Origin: Lotus japonicus
Taxonomy: Eukaryota; Streptophyta; Magnoliopsida; Fabales; Fabaceae
DNA length: 64,000 bases
NCBI RefSeq assembly: GCF_012489685.1
Contig: NC_080044.1
Span: 28,934,369-28,998,368 of the forward strand
Reading direction: 5' to 3'
This document shows positions 49,960 through 61,773 of this stretch, in pieces. The first letter of the stretch is position 1. Each line of letters starts with the position of its first letter. The notes beneath the pieces are model-generated. The model had not been told where the DNA came from. It did not search any database and saw only the letters and a list, made by a program, of their open reading frames with translations. The position numbers were made by a program, and so were the translations under genes.

Positions 49960-50439
49960 ATGTCCATAGCGGACTGGTTCACAATGGTCCACCCTTCGGG
50001 GGGGATTAGATACGAGATGATAGACCAGGACGACCCCGGTTCGTGGGTGGTTGACCCCGCTAGCCATCGAGCGACGTACTCGGGGCGGATCATGGAGGAC
50101 CATGTAGATAGGGTAGGATACCTGACGTCAGGAGTGCTGCGGAGATGCACTGTCAGTTTCAACTTGCCACCCGGTGTGCACTGCGGACCAGGATTAGGAG
50201 GAGCACCACCACCACCGTCGTCTTCGGATGATGAGGACCCCTCAGAGGAGGAGCCTGTGGGAGGGATTTCTGCAGAGTCCAGTTCACCCACCGTTGCTGT
50301 TATAGATGATCATGGATCGGGCCCTAAGCCCGTGAGTCCAGCACCGGAGCGCATCGCGGATGCGAGAGGAGGACAGGTAGTGTATATAGACTTGGTCGTT
50401 CTGGATTCTGATTCAGACGACGATCATGCTAGCACATAG
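49960..50439 (+). CDS. Protein encoded within the Tekay LTR (intact copy)
   Basis: 159 aa. The ATG at 49960 follows directly on CAG, a conserved acceptor-like site in all copies. N-terminal ~70 residues form a compact block: MSIADWF, PSGGIRYE, GSWVVDPASHRATYSGRIME, then TSGVLRR and VSFNLPPGVHCGPG. A Pro run and an acidic Ser-rich linker follow, and the C-terminus YIDLVVLDSDSDDD resembles a SUMO-interacting motif (hydrophobic core then acidic Ser/Asp). Of 52 codons compared with the copy at 6811, 34 differ and 25 of those are synonymous, which argues for selection on the protein. It lies downstream of the LTR TATA box and upstream of gag, so it would be the first long ORF of the element RNA. 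Function unknown. Confidence 0.7.
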   Translation: MSIADWFTMVHPSGGIRYEMIDQDDPGSWVVDPASHRATYSGRIMEDHVDRVGYLTSGVLRRCTVSFNLPPGVHCGPGLGGAPPPPSSSDDEDPSEEEPVGGISAESSSPTVAVIDDHGSGPKPVSPAPERIADARGGQVVYIDLVVLDSDSDDDHAST

Positions 50440-51128
50440 TTTGGAGTGCTGGTGTGAGCTCCTCGAGATTGGATTAGTGTAGGAGTAGAGTCTTAGCTCT
50501 GACTGTCATTGTTTCTTTGGGGACAAGGTAGTTTCCCGCCTATAGCTTTTTGTGTGGTTTCCTTACAGGAATCACAGAGAGTTGGTTGGACTTATGAGGT
50601 CTTCTTTTCAGGCCATTGGGCCAACTTAGTCTCATTTTTGAAGGTTGTGTTGCGGACACTTAACCTTTCCTGTTGGTTTGTATATATTGCCTACGGGCGT
50701 TACACTTTCTACTTTCCGTCACTGGAGGTTACTCGTGACGAGGTTGCTACTTACAGCGGGGGCTGTAATATATATTGTATATTAGTTCTGTTATCTCTCG
50801 CACTTGCATTTAATTTATTTCAGTCTTGTTTATATTATCGACGAAAAAAAAATATTCACGTTTTTCCGCATTAAGTTTATTTTTGGTTACTAAAGTGACG
50901 CCACCGAAATCGGGGTGTTACAAGCAAAAAGTATGGGGTGTGAAAAACTTAGCTTGAAGTACAAGGTACTCCCCCTTAGAGAAGGTCTAAGTTTAAAAAG
51001 ATGGAGAAACTAAAAAAAATTAATGAAAATGTATTTAATTAATGCATATGCAGAAGATTAAGTGAAGAGGTTGAACGTTTACCACCGGCCAAGGAATTAA
51101 GGTAAACTTCTGTTACCAATAAATAAAC

Positions 51129-51180
51129 CTCGAGAAACTGCTTCAACATTAATTTCTGTAGACTGAACTAAGCTTATAAA
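51129..51180 (+). promoter_or_regulatory. Antisense promoter, copy D
   Basis: TCGAGAAACTG (51129-51139) and TATAAAT (51174-51180), 58 bases before the ATG. Upstream GTTTACCACCGGCCAAGG near 51080. Confidence 0.62.
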
Positions 51181-51237
51181 TAGCAGTTAAACCATATCAG
51201 TCTTCACATCTCATTTTGTCTTGATCTTAAAATTTCA

Positions 51238-51627
51238 ATGGCATCCTTCATTGCAAGCATCGAGCAGTTGAGAAAGAAAGCCTTTGATGAAGATCTCTTC
51301 ATCAATGTACGCCATCCAGAGGAACCGAGCGTGTATACCCTTACAAACCAGCTATTAGGCATGAGCCTAAGTCCAGAAATGGACATCATCCTTAGGAGCT
51401 TCCTCAGATTCGTGGAGGAAATGCAAGTCTGCTTCCAGAAGGAGATGGAGCTGTATGAGGAAATCAGAGCAATAGAGGCGGCTCTGGAGACGGTGGCGGC
51501 GGGTCCTCAGAGGCAGGAGCTGCGCCAGAGCTTAGTCCTCTTAGAGTATAGGCAGCATCGTCTAGAGCTTGAGAAAGCAGCGATGCGTAGGCAGTGTAGA
51601 GAAATGAGGAGAAATCCTCTCTTTTAA
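51238..51627 (+). CDS. Small antisense coiled-coil ORF, copy D (S4)
   Basis: The intact 129 aa ORF starts MASFIASIEQLRKKAFDEDL and has FINVRHPEEP, LLGMSLSPEMD, FVEEMQ and the ending CREMRRNPLF. It remains open although gag-pol and env-like of the same element carry several stops and shifts. It resembles the Tat copy A (VRHPE, LTN, LLGM, LSP) more than the S1 and S2 copies. Antisense to S4. No membrane segment; function unknown. Confidence 0.8.
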   Translation: MASFIASIEQLRKKAFDEDLFINVRHPEEPSVYTLTNQLLGMSLSPEMDIILRSFLRFVEEMQVCFQKEMELYEEIRAIEAALETVAAGPQRQELRQSLVLLEYRQHRLELEKAAMRRQCREMRRNPLF

Positions 51628-51662
51628 TGTAGCAATGCTTAGAATGCAGTTTCTTATTAATG

Positions 51663-51668
51663 AATAAA
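51663..51668 (+). terminator. Poly(A) signal of the small ORF, copy D
   Basis: AATAAA 36 bases after the stop. Confidence 0.55.
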
Positions 51669-51855
51669 AGTTTGTTTATTAATTAATGAGAATGCGTGGA
51701 AATAAATTTTTATGATGAACAAATATTATGCAGCACATAATGAAAATGATAATAGAATAACACGAAAAAGGTAAAGAAACATAGTTCAAGACAAATAATT
51801 CGGGAAGAAAATAAATCAACACAGAGAAAAACAGAAGAGAAGAGAGTTCCTAAAA

Positions 51856-54589
51856 CTAGGGTTTAGGTGTCCTCCGAAGCAGTTCTGTGCACATTTCTTT
51901 CAAACTCTGAAGAAGAACTTCATTAGAGTTGAGCCTTTGTTCATTGATATCAATCCTTGAATCTGACTGAGGTTGAGCAGATGTTGTAGCTTCATCAGAG
52001 TGAGGAACTTGAGCAGATGTGGAAGCAACATCAGTAACTGGAACAATTCTAAGTGCTTCATTTCTGAGTGCCTCAGCTTCAGCTTGTTATATTGATGCTT
52101 GCTCCAGAGCTTGCAACCTTGCAACTTCAAGTTGTTCTGCCTCAATCCGTGCAGCTTTTTCTTCTTGTTCTTTCTTCCTTCTGGTTTCTTCAATAACAGT
52201 ATAGAGTTGTTCTCTCATCAGCTGTTCATTCAGAGTTTTTCTTCTTCTGAGGCGTTGAGTTGCAGCTTCAACACACTTATCTTTTTCAGCATTTAAAAAT
52301 CCAACCATCACCAGAACTTGGTCAACCATCCAAGAAAACAGACGATCCCAATCCTCAACAACCATGTCTGGATGCTCACTTAGGTCAGTGCGACCATGCA
52401 CATTGCGAACCTTTAAAGATGCTTCATAATTAAATGAGTTGATGCAATCAAGGAGGGTGGTTGGTCCATAGTAGGTGTAGGGAACAAGTGAGAGGTTTGG
52501 TTCAGGTGATGAAGAGTGGTTGCTACTTGCTACCTAAGATGGAGAGCCAACCTGCAGAGTCTGATGTGCAGATGTTTTGGTCTCAGGGTTTTGATGAGAG
52601 GTTTCAGTCTCAGGGTTTGGTGATTTATCTGAGGAATAGTTTGAGACTGATTCAGCATTTTCTGGAAGCAAAGAATGAGGAGGAGGAGGTGGCAATGAGG
52701 CCAGAGGTACCGCTTGGATTGGGAAATCCGGAGCAACCAGAGGTTCTGGCCTTGGTCCAGGGTAGCGGTTTGGACTAGGAACAGTTATGAAATGTGCAGG
52801 AATTTTATAAATCATTTCTCTTGCAATTTGAAAGAATTTGCGATTGGCTTCAGATTCATTTGAGGGAGAAGAGAAAGGAACATTGGTTGGAAAAGAAACA
52901 GAGGGACCAGGAGAAAGAATTTCACGTTCAGAGTGAGTGTGTGTATTAGGTTCAGAGGTGGTTTTATCGGAGGCTTGTGTTTCAATGACTTGTGGTTCAG
53001 AGGTTTCTGGATTGTATGGAAGGATAATAGGTGAGGTGGAAGCAGAGGGTTTGTTTGCTTGGAGCATTTTCCATAGGGGTTCTTCTTCAATGGAAGTTTG
53101 GAAGAATGAAGCCCTAGGGGGTGAAGGAGGAGAGGTTGGTTGATTGATTGGAGTGGGTTCAGGATTGGTTTGATCATGAATTGCATCAAGCAAATTGAAA
53201 TCATCATCTGAAAGAACAACAAACTTACTTGAAGCTCTAGCTGCAGATCTTGTGACTCTGGTAGAGGGTGCAGGTCTAGCAGGCTCCTGAGTTGGTTGCA
53301 GATGAGTGACTTGAGTCACAATCCTGACCTTCTTGGCCTTCTTCTGAGGCGGTGGTTCTTCATCATCATGGTCATCACCATCAGAGGGATCATTCTCCTC
53401 AGAGGCTTCAACTTTCTTTCTCTTGCTCTTCCTCTTCCTGGAGATTCAAAATCAGGAGGATCTGGGAGTTTCTTGAAGAATTCATCCATATAAATCTCAT
53501 AGCCTTGCCGTCTCAAATCCTCAAGGTAGATTCTGATTGCCTCTGGGTCATCAGCCTTGGACCGAAGGGGGTAGTCCTTCAGATGAGTTCTTCTTCTTGG
53601 TCTTGCATCAGCAACTTTGACCTCAGCCTTTGTCTCTATCAGGCCCATTCTCTTCATGGAAGTAGGAGTGAAGACATCCCCGGTAATTGTTGTCAAGTCT
53701 TCAGTGCATCCTAATTTTTGTAGATCCTTTATCAGTTTTCTCTCAATGAAGAAGTCAGAAAGCAATCTGCCAAATGGTATGTATTTGATTGCAGACTTGG
53801 GTGAAGCAGTGGTTCTTGACTTCTTGATGCACTCCTTCAGATAAGAGAAGAGAAAGTAGGGCAGACAGACTTTGCGGTGCTTCTTGATGAAGAAGAGTAA
53901 CACCTTCTGGGTAAAGTTGATGTAAACTGGAGAGCTTCCCTTTGGCCTTTGATTTATGCAGTTTAGCAGAATCTTGTGCCAGATTCTCAATTCAGGATGA
54001 AGATCCTTGGTTTTGCAGTCATTTTTCCCTGGCTTCCATGTAGAGTAGAGAGCCATGTTGACTGCCTCTTTGGTCTTTAGTTTGACTTTTGATTCCTGCA
54101 ACTGGAATCTGTAGCCTTTGCTTGTTTCTGCACCCAGAAGTTTTGCAAACGACTTCTCAGTAATAATGATCCTCTTCCCCAGAACAAATGACACCACTTG
54201 ATGTTCATTGCAATCAGCGTGCTTCCAGAATTCCTTCACGAGTTTATCATAAACTGGACCATGGAGTCTTTGGAAGTACCCTTCCCAGCCTTGAGCTTGA
54301 GCTTCAGGACGAAGATCAACTCCATTTTCAGCAATGTTGTCGAGGTCGAATCTCCATTTAACAAGAACTTGGAGATCTTCTTGAGGGAAGACGCAGGTTC
54401 ACATCTTCTCTGAGAAAGGGGAATAACATCTTCCGCATCTTGGAGTTGTGCTTGAGCAGTCTCAGTCGATCTGGGACGCAGAGCAGGACCCACTTGCCCT
54501 GTTGGAAGACGCACAACCATTCTGGGAAATAATCTTCCATCGGCGGAATCAGATCGTTCACCGGAGTCAGCTCTTTCAGAATTTGCCAT
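51856..54589 (-). pseudogene. S4 env-like gene, frameshifted
   Basis: The ATG at 54589 opens MANSERADSGERSDSADGRL. A frameshift near 54400 disrupts the region before the PF20167-like domain, which then reads well from 54239 to about 53430 (LRIWHKILLNCINQRPKG, AIKYIPFGRLLSDF). A second shift near 53430 and stops at 52534 and 52087 break the disordered and coiled-coil parts. The original stop is at 51856-51858. Sequence differs clearly from S1 and S2, so S4 represents an older or separate sublineage. Confidence 0.83.
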
Positions 54590-55017
54590 TGTTGAAGGTA
54601 GAAGGTTTAGGTAGAATAGAGATGAGCGAATGCGAGAGAGAATTGAGGAGAACGAGGGTTTTGCAAACAGGAGAGAGAAGCAAAAGACGTGAATGATGGA
54701 GAACGTGTGTGCATAGTGGTTTTAGAAAGTAACCGTTGTTGATTGTAAAAACAAAAGTAAAATCAACGGTTGAAAATTAAGAACATCATTATGAACAGTT
54801 ATTACACACATCACACGGTGGAGATAAAGCACATCAACACTCATTACAACAGATTGTCAGCACGGGCACAAAGAACGATGTATCAAGGTAACTGACACAC
54901 GCTTACTGTCTCATCTAAGAGTAAGCACCAATGGGTACTTAACTTCTGACTAAGTTACCTTCTGAACTAGACATCTTCTGATGAGGAAGTATCATAGTCA
55001 GAGGTTCTGATCCATTT
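54590..55017 (-). other. S4 spacer between pol and env-like
   Basis: No gene. It aligns with 18685-19127 of S1, including the CT-rich leader and a CTATGCACACACG in place of CTATACACACACG. Confidence 0.7.
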
Positions 55018-58000
55018 TCATACTGGACAAAAGTCCATATTCAGATTTTTCAGTATAAATTTAAATCTATCTTCTGCTAAGGGCTTTGTGAAGATATCTG
55101 CCCATTGATGGTCAGTATCAATAAACTTCAGAAGAAGTACGCCCTTCTGAACATAATCTCTAATAAAATGATACTTTACCTCAATGTGTTTAGCCCTTGA
55201 GTGTAAGATTGGATTCTTACTGAGTGAAATTGCAGCAGTGTTATCACAATAGATTGGAATGTTGCTCTCAAGGATTTGATAGTCCTCTAGCTGATGTTTC
55301 ATCCAGAGCATCTGAGTGCTATAAATAGCTGCTGAGATATATTCTGCCTCTACAGTGGATAATGCAATAGCAGACTGCCTCTTGTTTGCCCATGAGACTA
55401 GGTTACTTCCCAGAAATTGACAATTTCCAGAAGTAGTCTTTCTTTCAGTTCTATCTCCAGCATAATCAGCATCACAATAACCTGAAAGCTTATACTCTGA
55501 TGTTTTCTTATACATCAAGCCAAGGTTAGTGATACCTTTCAGATATCTGAGAATTCTCTTAACAGCAGTTAAGTGAGTTTCTCTAGGATCTGATTGGAAA
55601 CGAGCACATAAATGTACACTAAATAGAATATCTGGCCTAGATGCAGTTAAGTATAGAAGGGAACCTATCATTCCACGATATAGCTTATGACATACTTTCC
55701 CACTGGCATCTTCTTTCTCCAGAATGCAAGTAGGATGCATAGGAGTCTTAGCAATTATTGATTCTGTCATACTGAACTTCTTCAGAAGTTACTATGTATA
55801 GTTGCTGTGATGGATGTAAGTAGCTTCTGGTTTTTGATCAACTTGTATTCCCATAAAGTACTTGAGTTCTCCCATCATACTCATTTCAAAATCAGCCTGC
55901 ATCATCTCAGAAAATTCTTTGCAAGAAGATGGATTAGCTGATCTAAATATAATATCATCAACATAAATTTGCACAATTAAGATATCATCTTTGTAAGTTT
56001 TGCATAAGAGAGTTGTATCTACTTTACCCCTTACAAACTCATTTTCCAGAAGGAATGAGCTGAGTCTCTCATACCATGCTCTGTGAGCTTGCTTCAGACC
56101 ATAGAGTGATTTCTTCAATTTGAAAACATGGTCAGGGTTCTTCTCATCTTCAAAACCAGGAGGTTGGTGCACATATGCTCCCTCTGAGATGTATCCATTC
56201 AGGAAGGCACTCTTAACATCCATCTGATGAAGGATTATGTTGTGATTCACTGAGAAGGAGATCAGCAGTCTGATTGCTTCCAATCTTGCTACTAGAGCCA
56301 ATGTTTCAGTATAATCTATTCCTTCTTGCTGACTATAGCCTTGAGCAACTAGTCTTGCTTTGTTTCTGACTACATCTCCTTTTTCATTCAGCTTTTTTCT
56401 GAATACCCATTTGGTTCCAATGATGTGAGCGCCTTGAGATTTCTTGACAAGGTTCCAAACATCATTCTTGGAGAATTGATTCAGTTCTTCTTCCATTGCC
56501 AAAATTCAGTCCTTGTGTTGAAGAGCTTCATCAATTGATTTTTGTTCAATTAAGGAAACCAATCCCTTCAGACTAAGTAGAGTCTCCTTAGAGGGTCTGA
56601 ATGCTGATCTAGTTCTGACTGGTTCATCTTTGTTTCCCAGAATCAACTCCTTAGTGTGAGAGGCAACAATTCTGCTCTTCTTCTGAGGCTGTGGATCAGA
56701 GGGACCAACTTCCTTTGTCAGAAACATTAATACTCATATCTGCAAAGTTTTCAACTAGCTTTGACTGATCAGAGTCAAGCTTATCATCAAATCTAACATG
56801 AATAGATTCTTCAATAGTTTTGGCATCAGTATTATAAATTCTAAAACCTTTAGATCGTTCAGAGTAACCAAGTAATAGACATTTAGAAGATTTAGAATCA
56901 AACTTATGTAATCTATCCTTAGTATTCAGAGCATAACACACACAACCAAAAGGATGAAAGTAAGAAATGTTGGGTTTTACTTTCTTCCACAATTCATAAG
57001 GAGTCTTATTCAGAATTGGTCTGATAGAGATCCTATTCTGAATGTAACGTGTTGTGTTTACTGCCTCAGCCCAGAAATGCTTTGCCATGTCGAATTCTTG
57101 AAGCATGGTTCTTGACATTTATTGAAGAGTTCTATTCTTCCTCTCAACAACACCATTCTGTTGAGGAGTTCTAGGACAAAAGAAATCATGTGCAATTCCA
57201 TAGGAATCAAACAGACTCTCAAACTTGTCATTCTCAAACTCTCCACCATGATCACTTCTGACACGCATAATCCTGCAAGTCTTCTCGTTTTGCACTTGGG
57301 CAATAAAGGTAGAGAACACAGAATGAGACTCATCCTTGCGGGATAGAAATTTTACCCAAGTCCAGCGGCTATAGTCGTCAACAATGACCATCTCATATCT
57401 CTTGCCACCTATAGACTCAGTTTTCACTGGTCCAAAAAGGTCGATATGCAGAAGTTCCAACGGCCTTGAGGTGGAAACAACATTCTTTGCCTTGAAAAGG
57501 ACTTTTGTAAATTTGCCTTTCTGACATGCTTCACAAAGAGCATCTGAAGAGAACTTCAGAGTCGGTAAGCCCCTGACAAGGTCAAGCTTACTCAGGTGAG
57601 AAATCTTTCTCATACTGGCATGCCCTAACCGTCTATGTCATACCCATTGCTCCTCATTAACAGAAAGAAGGCACTTTACTTTCTCAGTTTCCAACTCAGA
57701 TAATCTGATCTTATAAGTGTTGTTCCTCATCTTGCTGTTAAACAGAACAGAGTCATCGATCTGACTTACATCCCTGCAGGACTTTTGATTGAAGATAATA
57801 TCATAACCCTTGTCAGCCAATTGACTTATAGACAATAAGTTGTGATTTAATCCATCTACTAACAGGACATTATCAATGCATGGACTATTATCAACACCAA
57901 TAGTACCAGAACCAACAATTTTACCCTTCTCATTTCCTCCAAAGCCAACTTCGCCTCCAGGCTTAAGTTTTATCTCTTGGAACATATGCCTTTCTCCCGT

Positions 58001-59819
58001 CATGTGACGCGAGCATCCACTGTCCAGATACCATGATTGGTGTTTCAGTTGAGCGATCAAGGATATCTGCAACATATATAATCTTATCCTTAGGTACCCA
58101 TTTTCTGGGTCCTTTCTTGTTAGTTACCACAGAGGTTCTGATGACCTTGGGTTTTTCAACATGATAATATAAAGGGATTTGAGCATGATATTTAAGCACA
58201 GAAGAAGTTCCCTTTTTACGAGAGGGTTTAGCAATTTTAGCAGGCAATGATTCAGGCAAAATGGTACCAGAGGGTACGAACTGTTCATGCAGAGGTTTGG
58301 CCTTAGGCATAGGAGGCTCATTTCTACTTGGTCCAGAATAGCCAATGCCACTCATCCCATTTCTGCTAACGCCATAGATCATTGAAGCCATCAAGCTTCT
58401 ATCTACGCTTTTAGCTAGGAATCTTTGAAAGGATTTTTCATATTTAGATTCATTCTTTATATCAGAGGCATCACATGCAACAACTTCTTCTAACTTGATA
58501 ATTTGGTTTTTAAGCACAGAGTTAGAGTTAACTAAAGCATGATTATTTTCTTTCAGTTCAGAAATAATTTTCTCATGTTCAGTAGAAGTTTTAGAAACAG
58601 CAGTAAATTCCTTTTTCAACCTTTTATTCTTAGTCAGGAGAAAGTTATATTTATCCATGATATCAGACAAAGCACATTTAAGTTCAGCGGTTGAGAGGGA
58701 AGCGAATACCTCATTTTCATCGTCAGAGTCTGGATCTTCCTCTGATGCTGATTCAGAATTAGTTGCTTCTTTTGACTCTGCTTCATTGTTCTTGACAATA
58801 GCCATGAGTCCTTCAACAACTTCTCCATCAGAGTCAACATCCTCTGACTCTGATTCATCAAAAGTCACCATGAGGCCTTTCTTAGCTTTGGAATGCTTCT
58901 TTGGCTTCTAGTCCTTTTTCAGCTTTGGACAATCACTCTTGTAGTGCCCTGATTCTTTGCATTCAAAGCATGTGACTTCCTTTGATGAAGACTTCTTCTG
59001 ACCAGAAGAAGATTCATTCTTTCCTTTATACTTTCCAGAGCCTTTGTACTTGCTCTGCCTGTGCTTCCAGATGCGGTTAAGCCTTCTGGAGATCAGAGTC
59101 AGCTCATCCTCATCAGAATCTTCAGAGGCTTCTTCAGATTCTTCTTCTGCTTGGAGAGCTTTAGCCTTTTCAGATTTGGATTTCAAGGCTATAGACTTCT
59201 TCTTCTGATCCTGATGTTCAGAACGCTTCAGTTCATGACACTTCAGTATGCTTATGAGTTCTTCCAGACTCATCTGATCAACATCTCTTGTGAGCTCCAA
59301 GGAAGTTATCAGAGGCATCCAACTTTCAGGAAGGCCTCTCAGAATTCTCATGACATGATCAGCTGTTGTGTAGCTCTTGTTGAGAGGTCTAATTCCAGCA
59401 ATGAGTAGCTGAAATCTGGAGAACATGTCCTCAAAGGACTCACTGGATTCCATTTGGAAGGATTCATACTTTCTGATTAAGGCCATCACCTTTGATTCCT
59501 TCACATTCTTGTTTCCTTCATGGGTCATCTTTAATGAATCAAAGATACCCTTAGCATACTCACGATCTGTGATCTTCTGATATTCTTCGTAAGAGATATC
59601 ACTTAGAAGAATAGTTCTAGCTTTATGATGCAGTGAGTAAAGCTTCTTTTGTTCTGCAGACATCTCTGATCTTGAGATCTTCTTGCCATCAACATCAACT
59701 GGACGCTCGTAGTCATCCACTATAATATCCCAGAGATATGCATCAAAGCCCAGAAAGAAGCTTTCAATTCTGTCTTTCCAGTATTCAAATCTTTGCCCAT
59801 CAAACATAGGAGGCTTTGC
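55018..59819 (-). pseudogene. gag-pol: S4 gag-pol, multiply interrupted, intron retained
   Basis: Gag lacks its first ~14 codons because a Tekay LTR cuts it at 59820. A TAG at 58908-58910 follows the CCHC knuckle. The long Gag extension is then open to 57963. Pol starts in the other frame near 58067 ([11 protein letters not shown]) and is broken by stops at about 57638, 57119, 56506 and 55792 and by a deletion/frameshift near 56700. Integrase, YGLKQAHRAWYERL, YVDD and RNase H remain readable; the natural stop is at 55018. The 643-nt GT-AG segment is at 58709-58067. Confidence 0.9.
58067..58709 (-). other. Predicted exitron between gag and pol (S4)
   Basis: The minus strand reads AATGAG/GTATTC ... 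TATGTTGCAG/ATATCC; 643 nt, the same length and boundaries as in S1. The gag frame inside is open. Confidence 0.78.
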
Positions 59820-60789
59820 TGTAACACCCCGATTTTCGGGTGTCACTTTAGTAACTCAAAAATGAAACAAAGCGGAAAAGCAGGTATTTTTTTTTCGTTT
59901 TCTTTTTTTTTTTAAATAAAAAGACTTGTCGAAATAAAGACTCAACCCATTCGCGATTAACAGCGGCTAATATACAATAAAAGTACAGCCCTCGCTACAA
60001 CCCAAAATCATCGTCACGAGTGTCCTCAAGTGATGGAAAGTAACATCAAGTAACTGAAAGTGGTGCCCACAGGCAAACAAGTGCGACCCATAGCCAGAGT
60101 TATAAGTTTTATTAATACAGTCCTCCAAGAAAGTAAGTCAGCCCAAAACGGCCTCCAAAGGACCTCCTACATCCGACAAACTCCCTGTGATCCTCATGGA
60201 AGAGAACCACACAAAAAGCTAATAGTCGGGGACCTACCCTGCCCCTAAATGAGAAAAGACAATCAGAGCTATGACCCTAACACCCAACCTTAGTAGGCTC
60301 TAAAACACTCATACCCTATACTTCCATCCTCGATCCTCATCTAGTCATGCATTCAGTCCGGGTCCTCGTCGAAACTTCAGTAATGGTCATTACGCTCCTG
60401 GTCCTCCCCGAGTGACGAATCATCACGAACCAGCTGTCGAACGTCTAGCAGCAGGCCGACTGCCCAAAACACAAAACATACACACTAAGCCAAGGCGCGA
60501 GGGTCAACTCACAGAGTATAATAGATAATACAAACAACATGTGAAGAATAAGGGGGTATATATATATATATGTTGTATATATACATATAACTTATGTATT
60601 GCCTACCCTATATACATAACATATTTATCAACATCAAATCATCAAGATACATAACGATGTTTATCAACATCAAATCACAAATAACAATTGGATCTTCGAC
60701 ACATCAACAAATATAGTTAGGTGCATGGCGTGCCAATGCAATGCCATGCTCAAAAGATGATCCGGATAAAATGTCACCATCTCGATGGA

Positions 60790-60905
60790 TGGGACGAGCC
60801 AAGCATCTCGCTTCGCTAAAGCATCTCGCTTTTATGAAGCATCTCGCTCCTGTGAAGCAGCACGCTCCTGTAAAGCATCTCGCTTCAATGAAGTCCGATC
60901 TGAGA
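60790..60905 (-). repeat. ~18-bp tandem repeat AAGCATCTCGCT...
   Basis: Five or six units of AAGCATCTCGCTNNNNTG in the central LTR region; related single units recur at about 61130. Confidence 0.8.
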
Positions 60906-61482
60906 TCTTCCTTCGGAAAGCCGCACACTTTCCAAGAAATGTATGCATGAATTCAATATGGTTAGCCAAACAACGAAACGTCCTCACCAAGGTACGCGTG
61001 TCTAGCTAGAGTACATTGTTTCTACAATACCCTAAGGTAAACAAGGAAGTGCTAGTCGCACTTGGTAACTTTCCTAGTCACTCTGGCTCACCGTCTCGAT
61101 GGCCAACCAAACTGCTCAACGAGCAAAAGAATGCATCTCGCACTGAGTGACCTTTCAAGTTACCCTGGCTCACCATCTCGATGGCCAAACAACTGCTTAA
61201 CGATTAAAGAGAATGCTACTTGCATTCAGTGACTTCTCGTCACAACGACTCATCTTCTTGATGATCGAACCAACGCTTAACAAATCAGGAGTGACATCTA
61301 CACTCAGTGACTACCCTAGTCAAAACACTAGGATCGCCGACACTTCCCGTTTTCCAAACTCATTTCAGATCCTAAGTCTTTTCCAAGAAATTATCATCAT
61401 TATTTAAAAGTGTTCTATCTTTGATTAGTGTATTATGAATTTCATTTACAAATCAAGTTTTGGTTCCTTTTGTTTCAAAACT

Positions 61483-61773
61483 CTATAAGTCGAAAGATCC
61501 CAATAAACCCAAATAATTCCCGAGAAGGTCCTCGTCGTCCTCAGGGCCACAGTGCACACCAGGTGGTAGGTTGAAGCTGACGGTGTAGCGTCTCAAAACT
61601 CCGTGCGTCAAGTTTCCCATCCTGTCGACGCGGTCCTCCATTATTCGCCCCCAATAAATAGCTCGGTGGCCGGCGGGGTCGACCACCCATGAGCCCGGGG
61701 TGTCCTGATCCAACATCTCGAACCTAGTCCCCCCCAAAGGGACGACCATCTCGAACCAGTCCGCCATCGACAT
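61483..61773 (-). pseudogene. LTR-encoded ORF, C-terminally truncated copy
   Basis: The minus-strand ATG at 61773 follows TGTCAG, as in the other copies. It encodes MSMADWFEMVVPLGGTRFE, GSWVVDPAGHRAIYWGR, VSFNLPPGVHCGPE, then a short DDEDL remnant and a stop at 61483. The segment downstream to 60500 is rearranged relative to other LTRs, and the acidic tail with the SUMO-interaction-like motif is lost. Confidence 0.6.

Larger units (their letters stand above)
46884..50922 (+). mobile_element. Tekay-family solo LTR, AGCAA duplication
   Basis: One 4039-bp LTR from TGTAAGACCC to GGGTGTTACA, flanked by AGCAA at 46879-46883 and 50923-50927. The best-preserved LTR of the family here. TATA box CTATATATAG at 47590-47599, about 710 bp in; donor AACAG/GTGAGG at 48471; acceptor TTTGTCAG ending at 49959 directly at the ATG of an intact LTR ORF (49960-50439). 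The TATA position implies a long R-U5 of over 3 kb. Confidence 0.95.
33653..59819 (-). mobile_element. Sirevirus S4, decayed, hosts three insertions
   Basis: Minus-strand element: 3' LTR 33653-34915, polypurine region 46399 on, antisense small ORF, env-like pseudogene 54589-51856, gag-pol pseudogene 59819-55018. Interrupted by S2 (34921-46398), a solo LTR (46884-50922) and, near the gag start, a Tekay LTR from 59820. Its first gag codons, primer site and 5' LTR should lie beyond 64000. Left flank CAAAG (33648-33652) should recur at its far end. Several stops in gag-pol and env-like show it is older than S1 and S2. Confidence 0.9.

Noticed and set aside
50509..50874. Open frame at the LTR 3' end, with similar frames at 7316-7594 and 4500-4778 (minus)
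   Set aside because: Similarity follows from paralogous DNA; the frame is not preserved as protein between subfamilies, in contrast to the LTR ORF just upstream.
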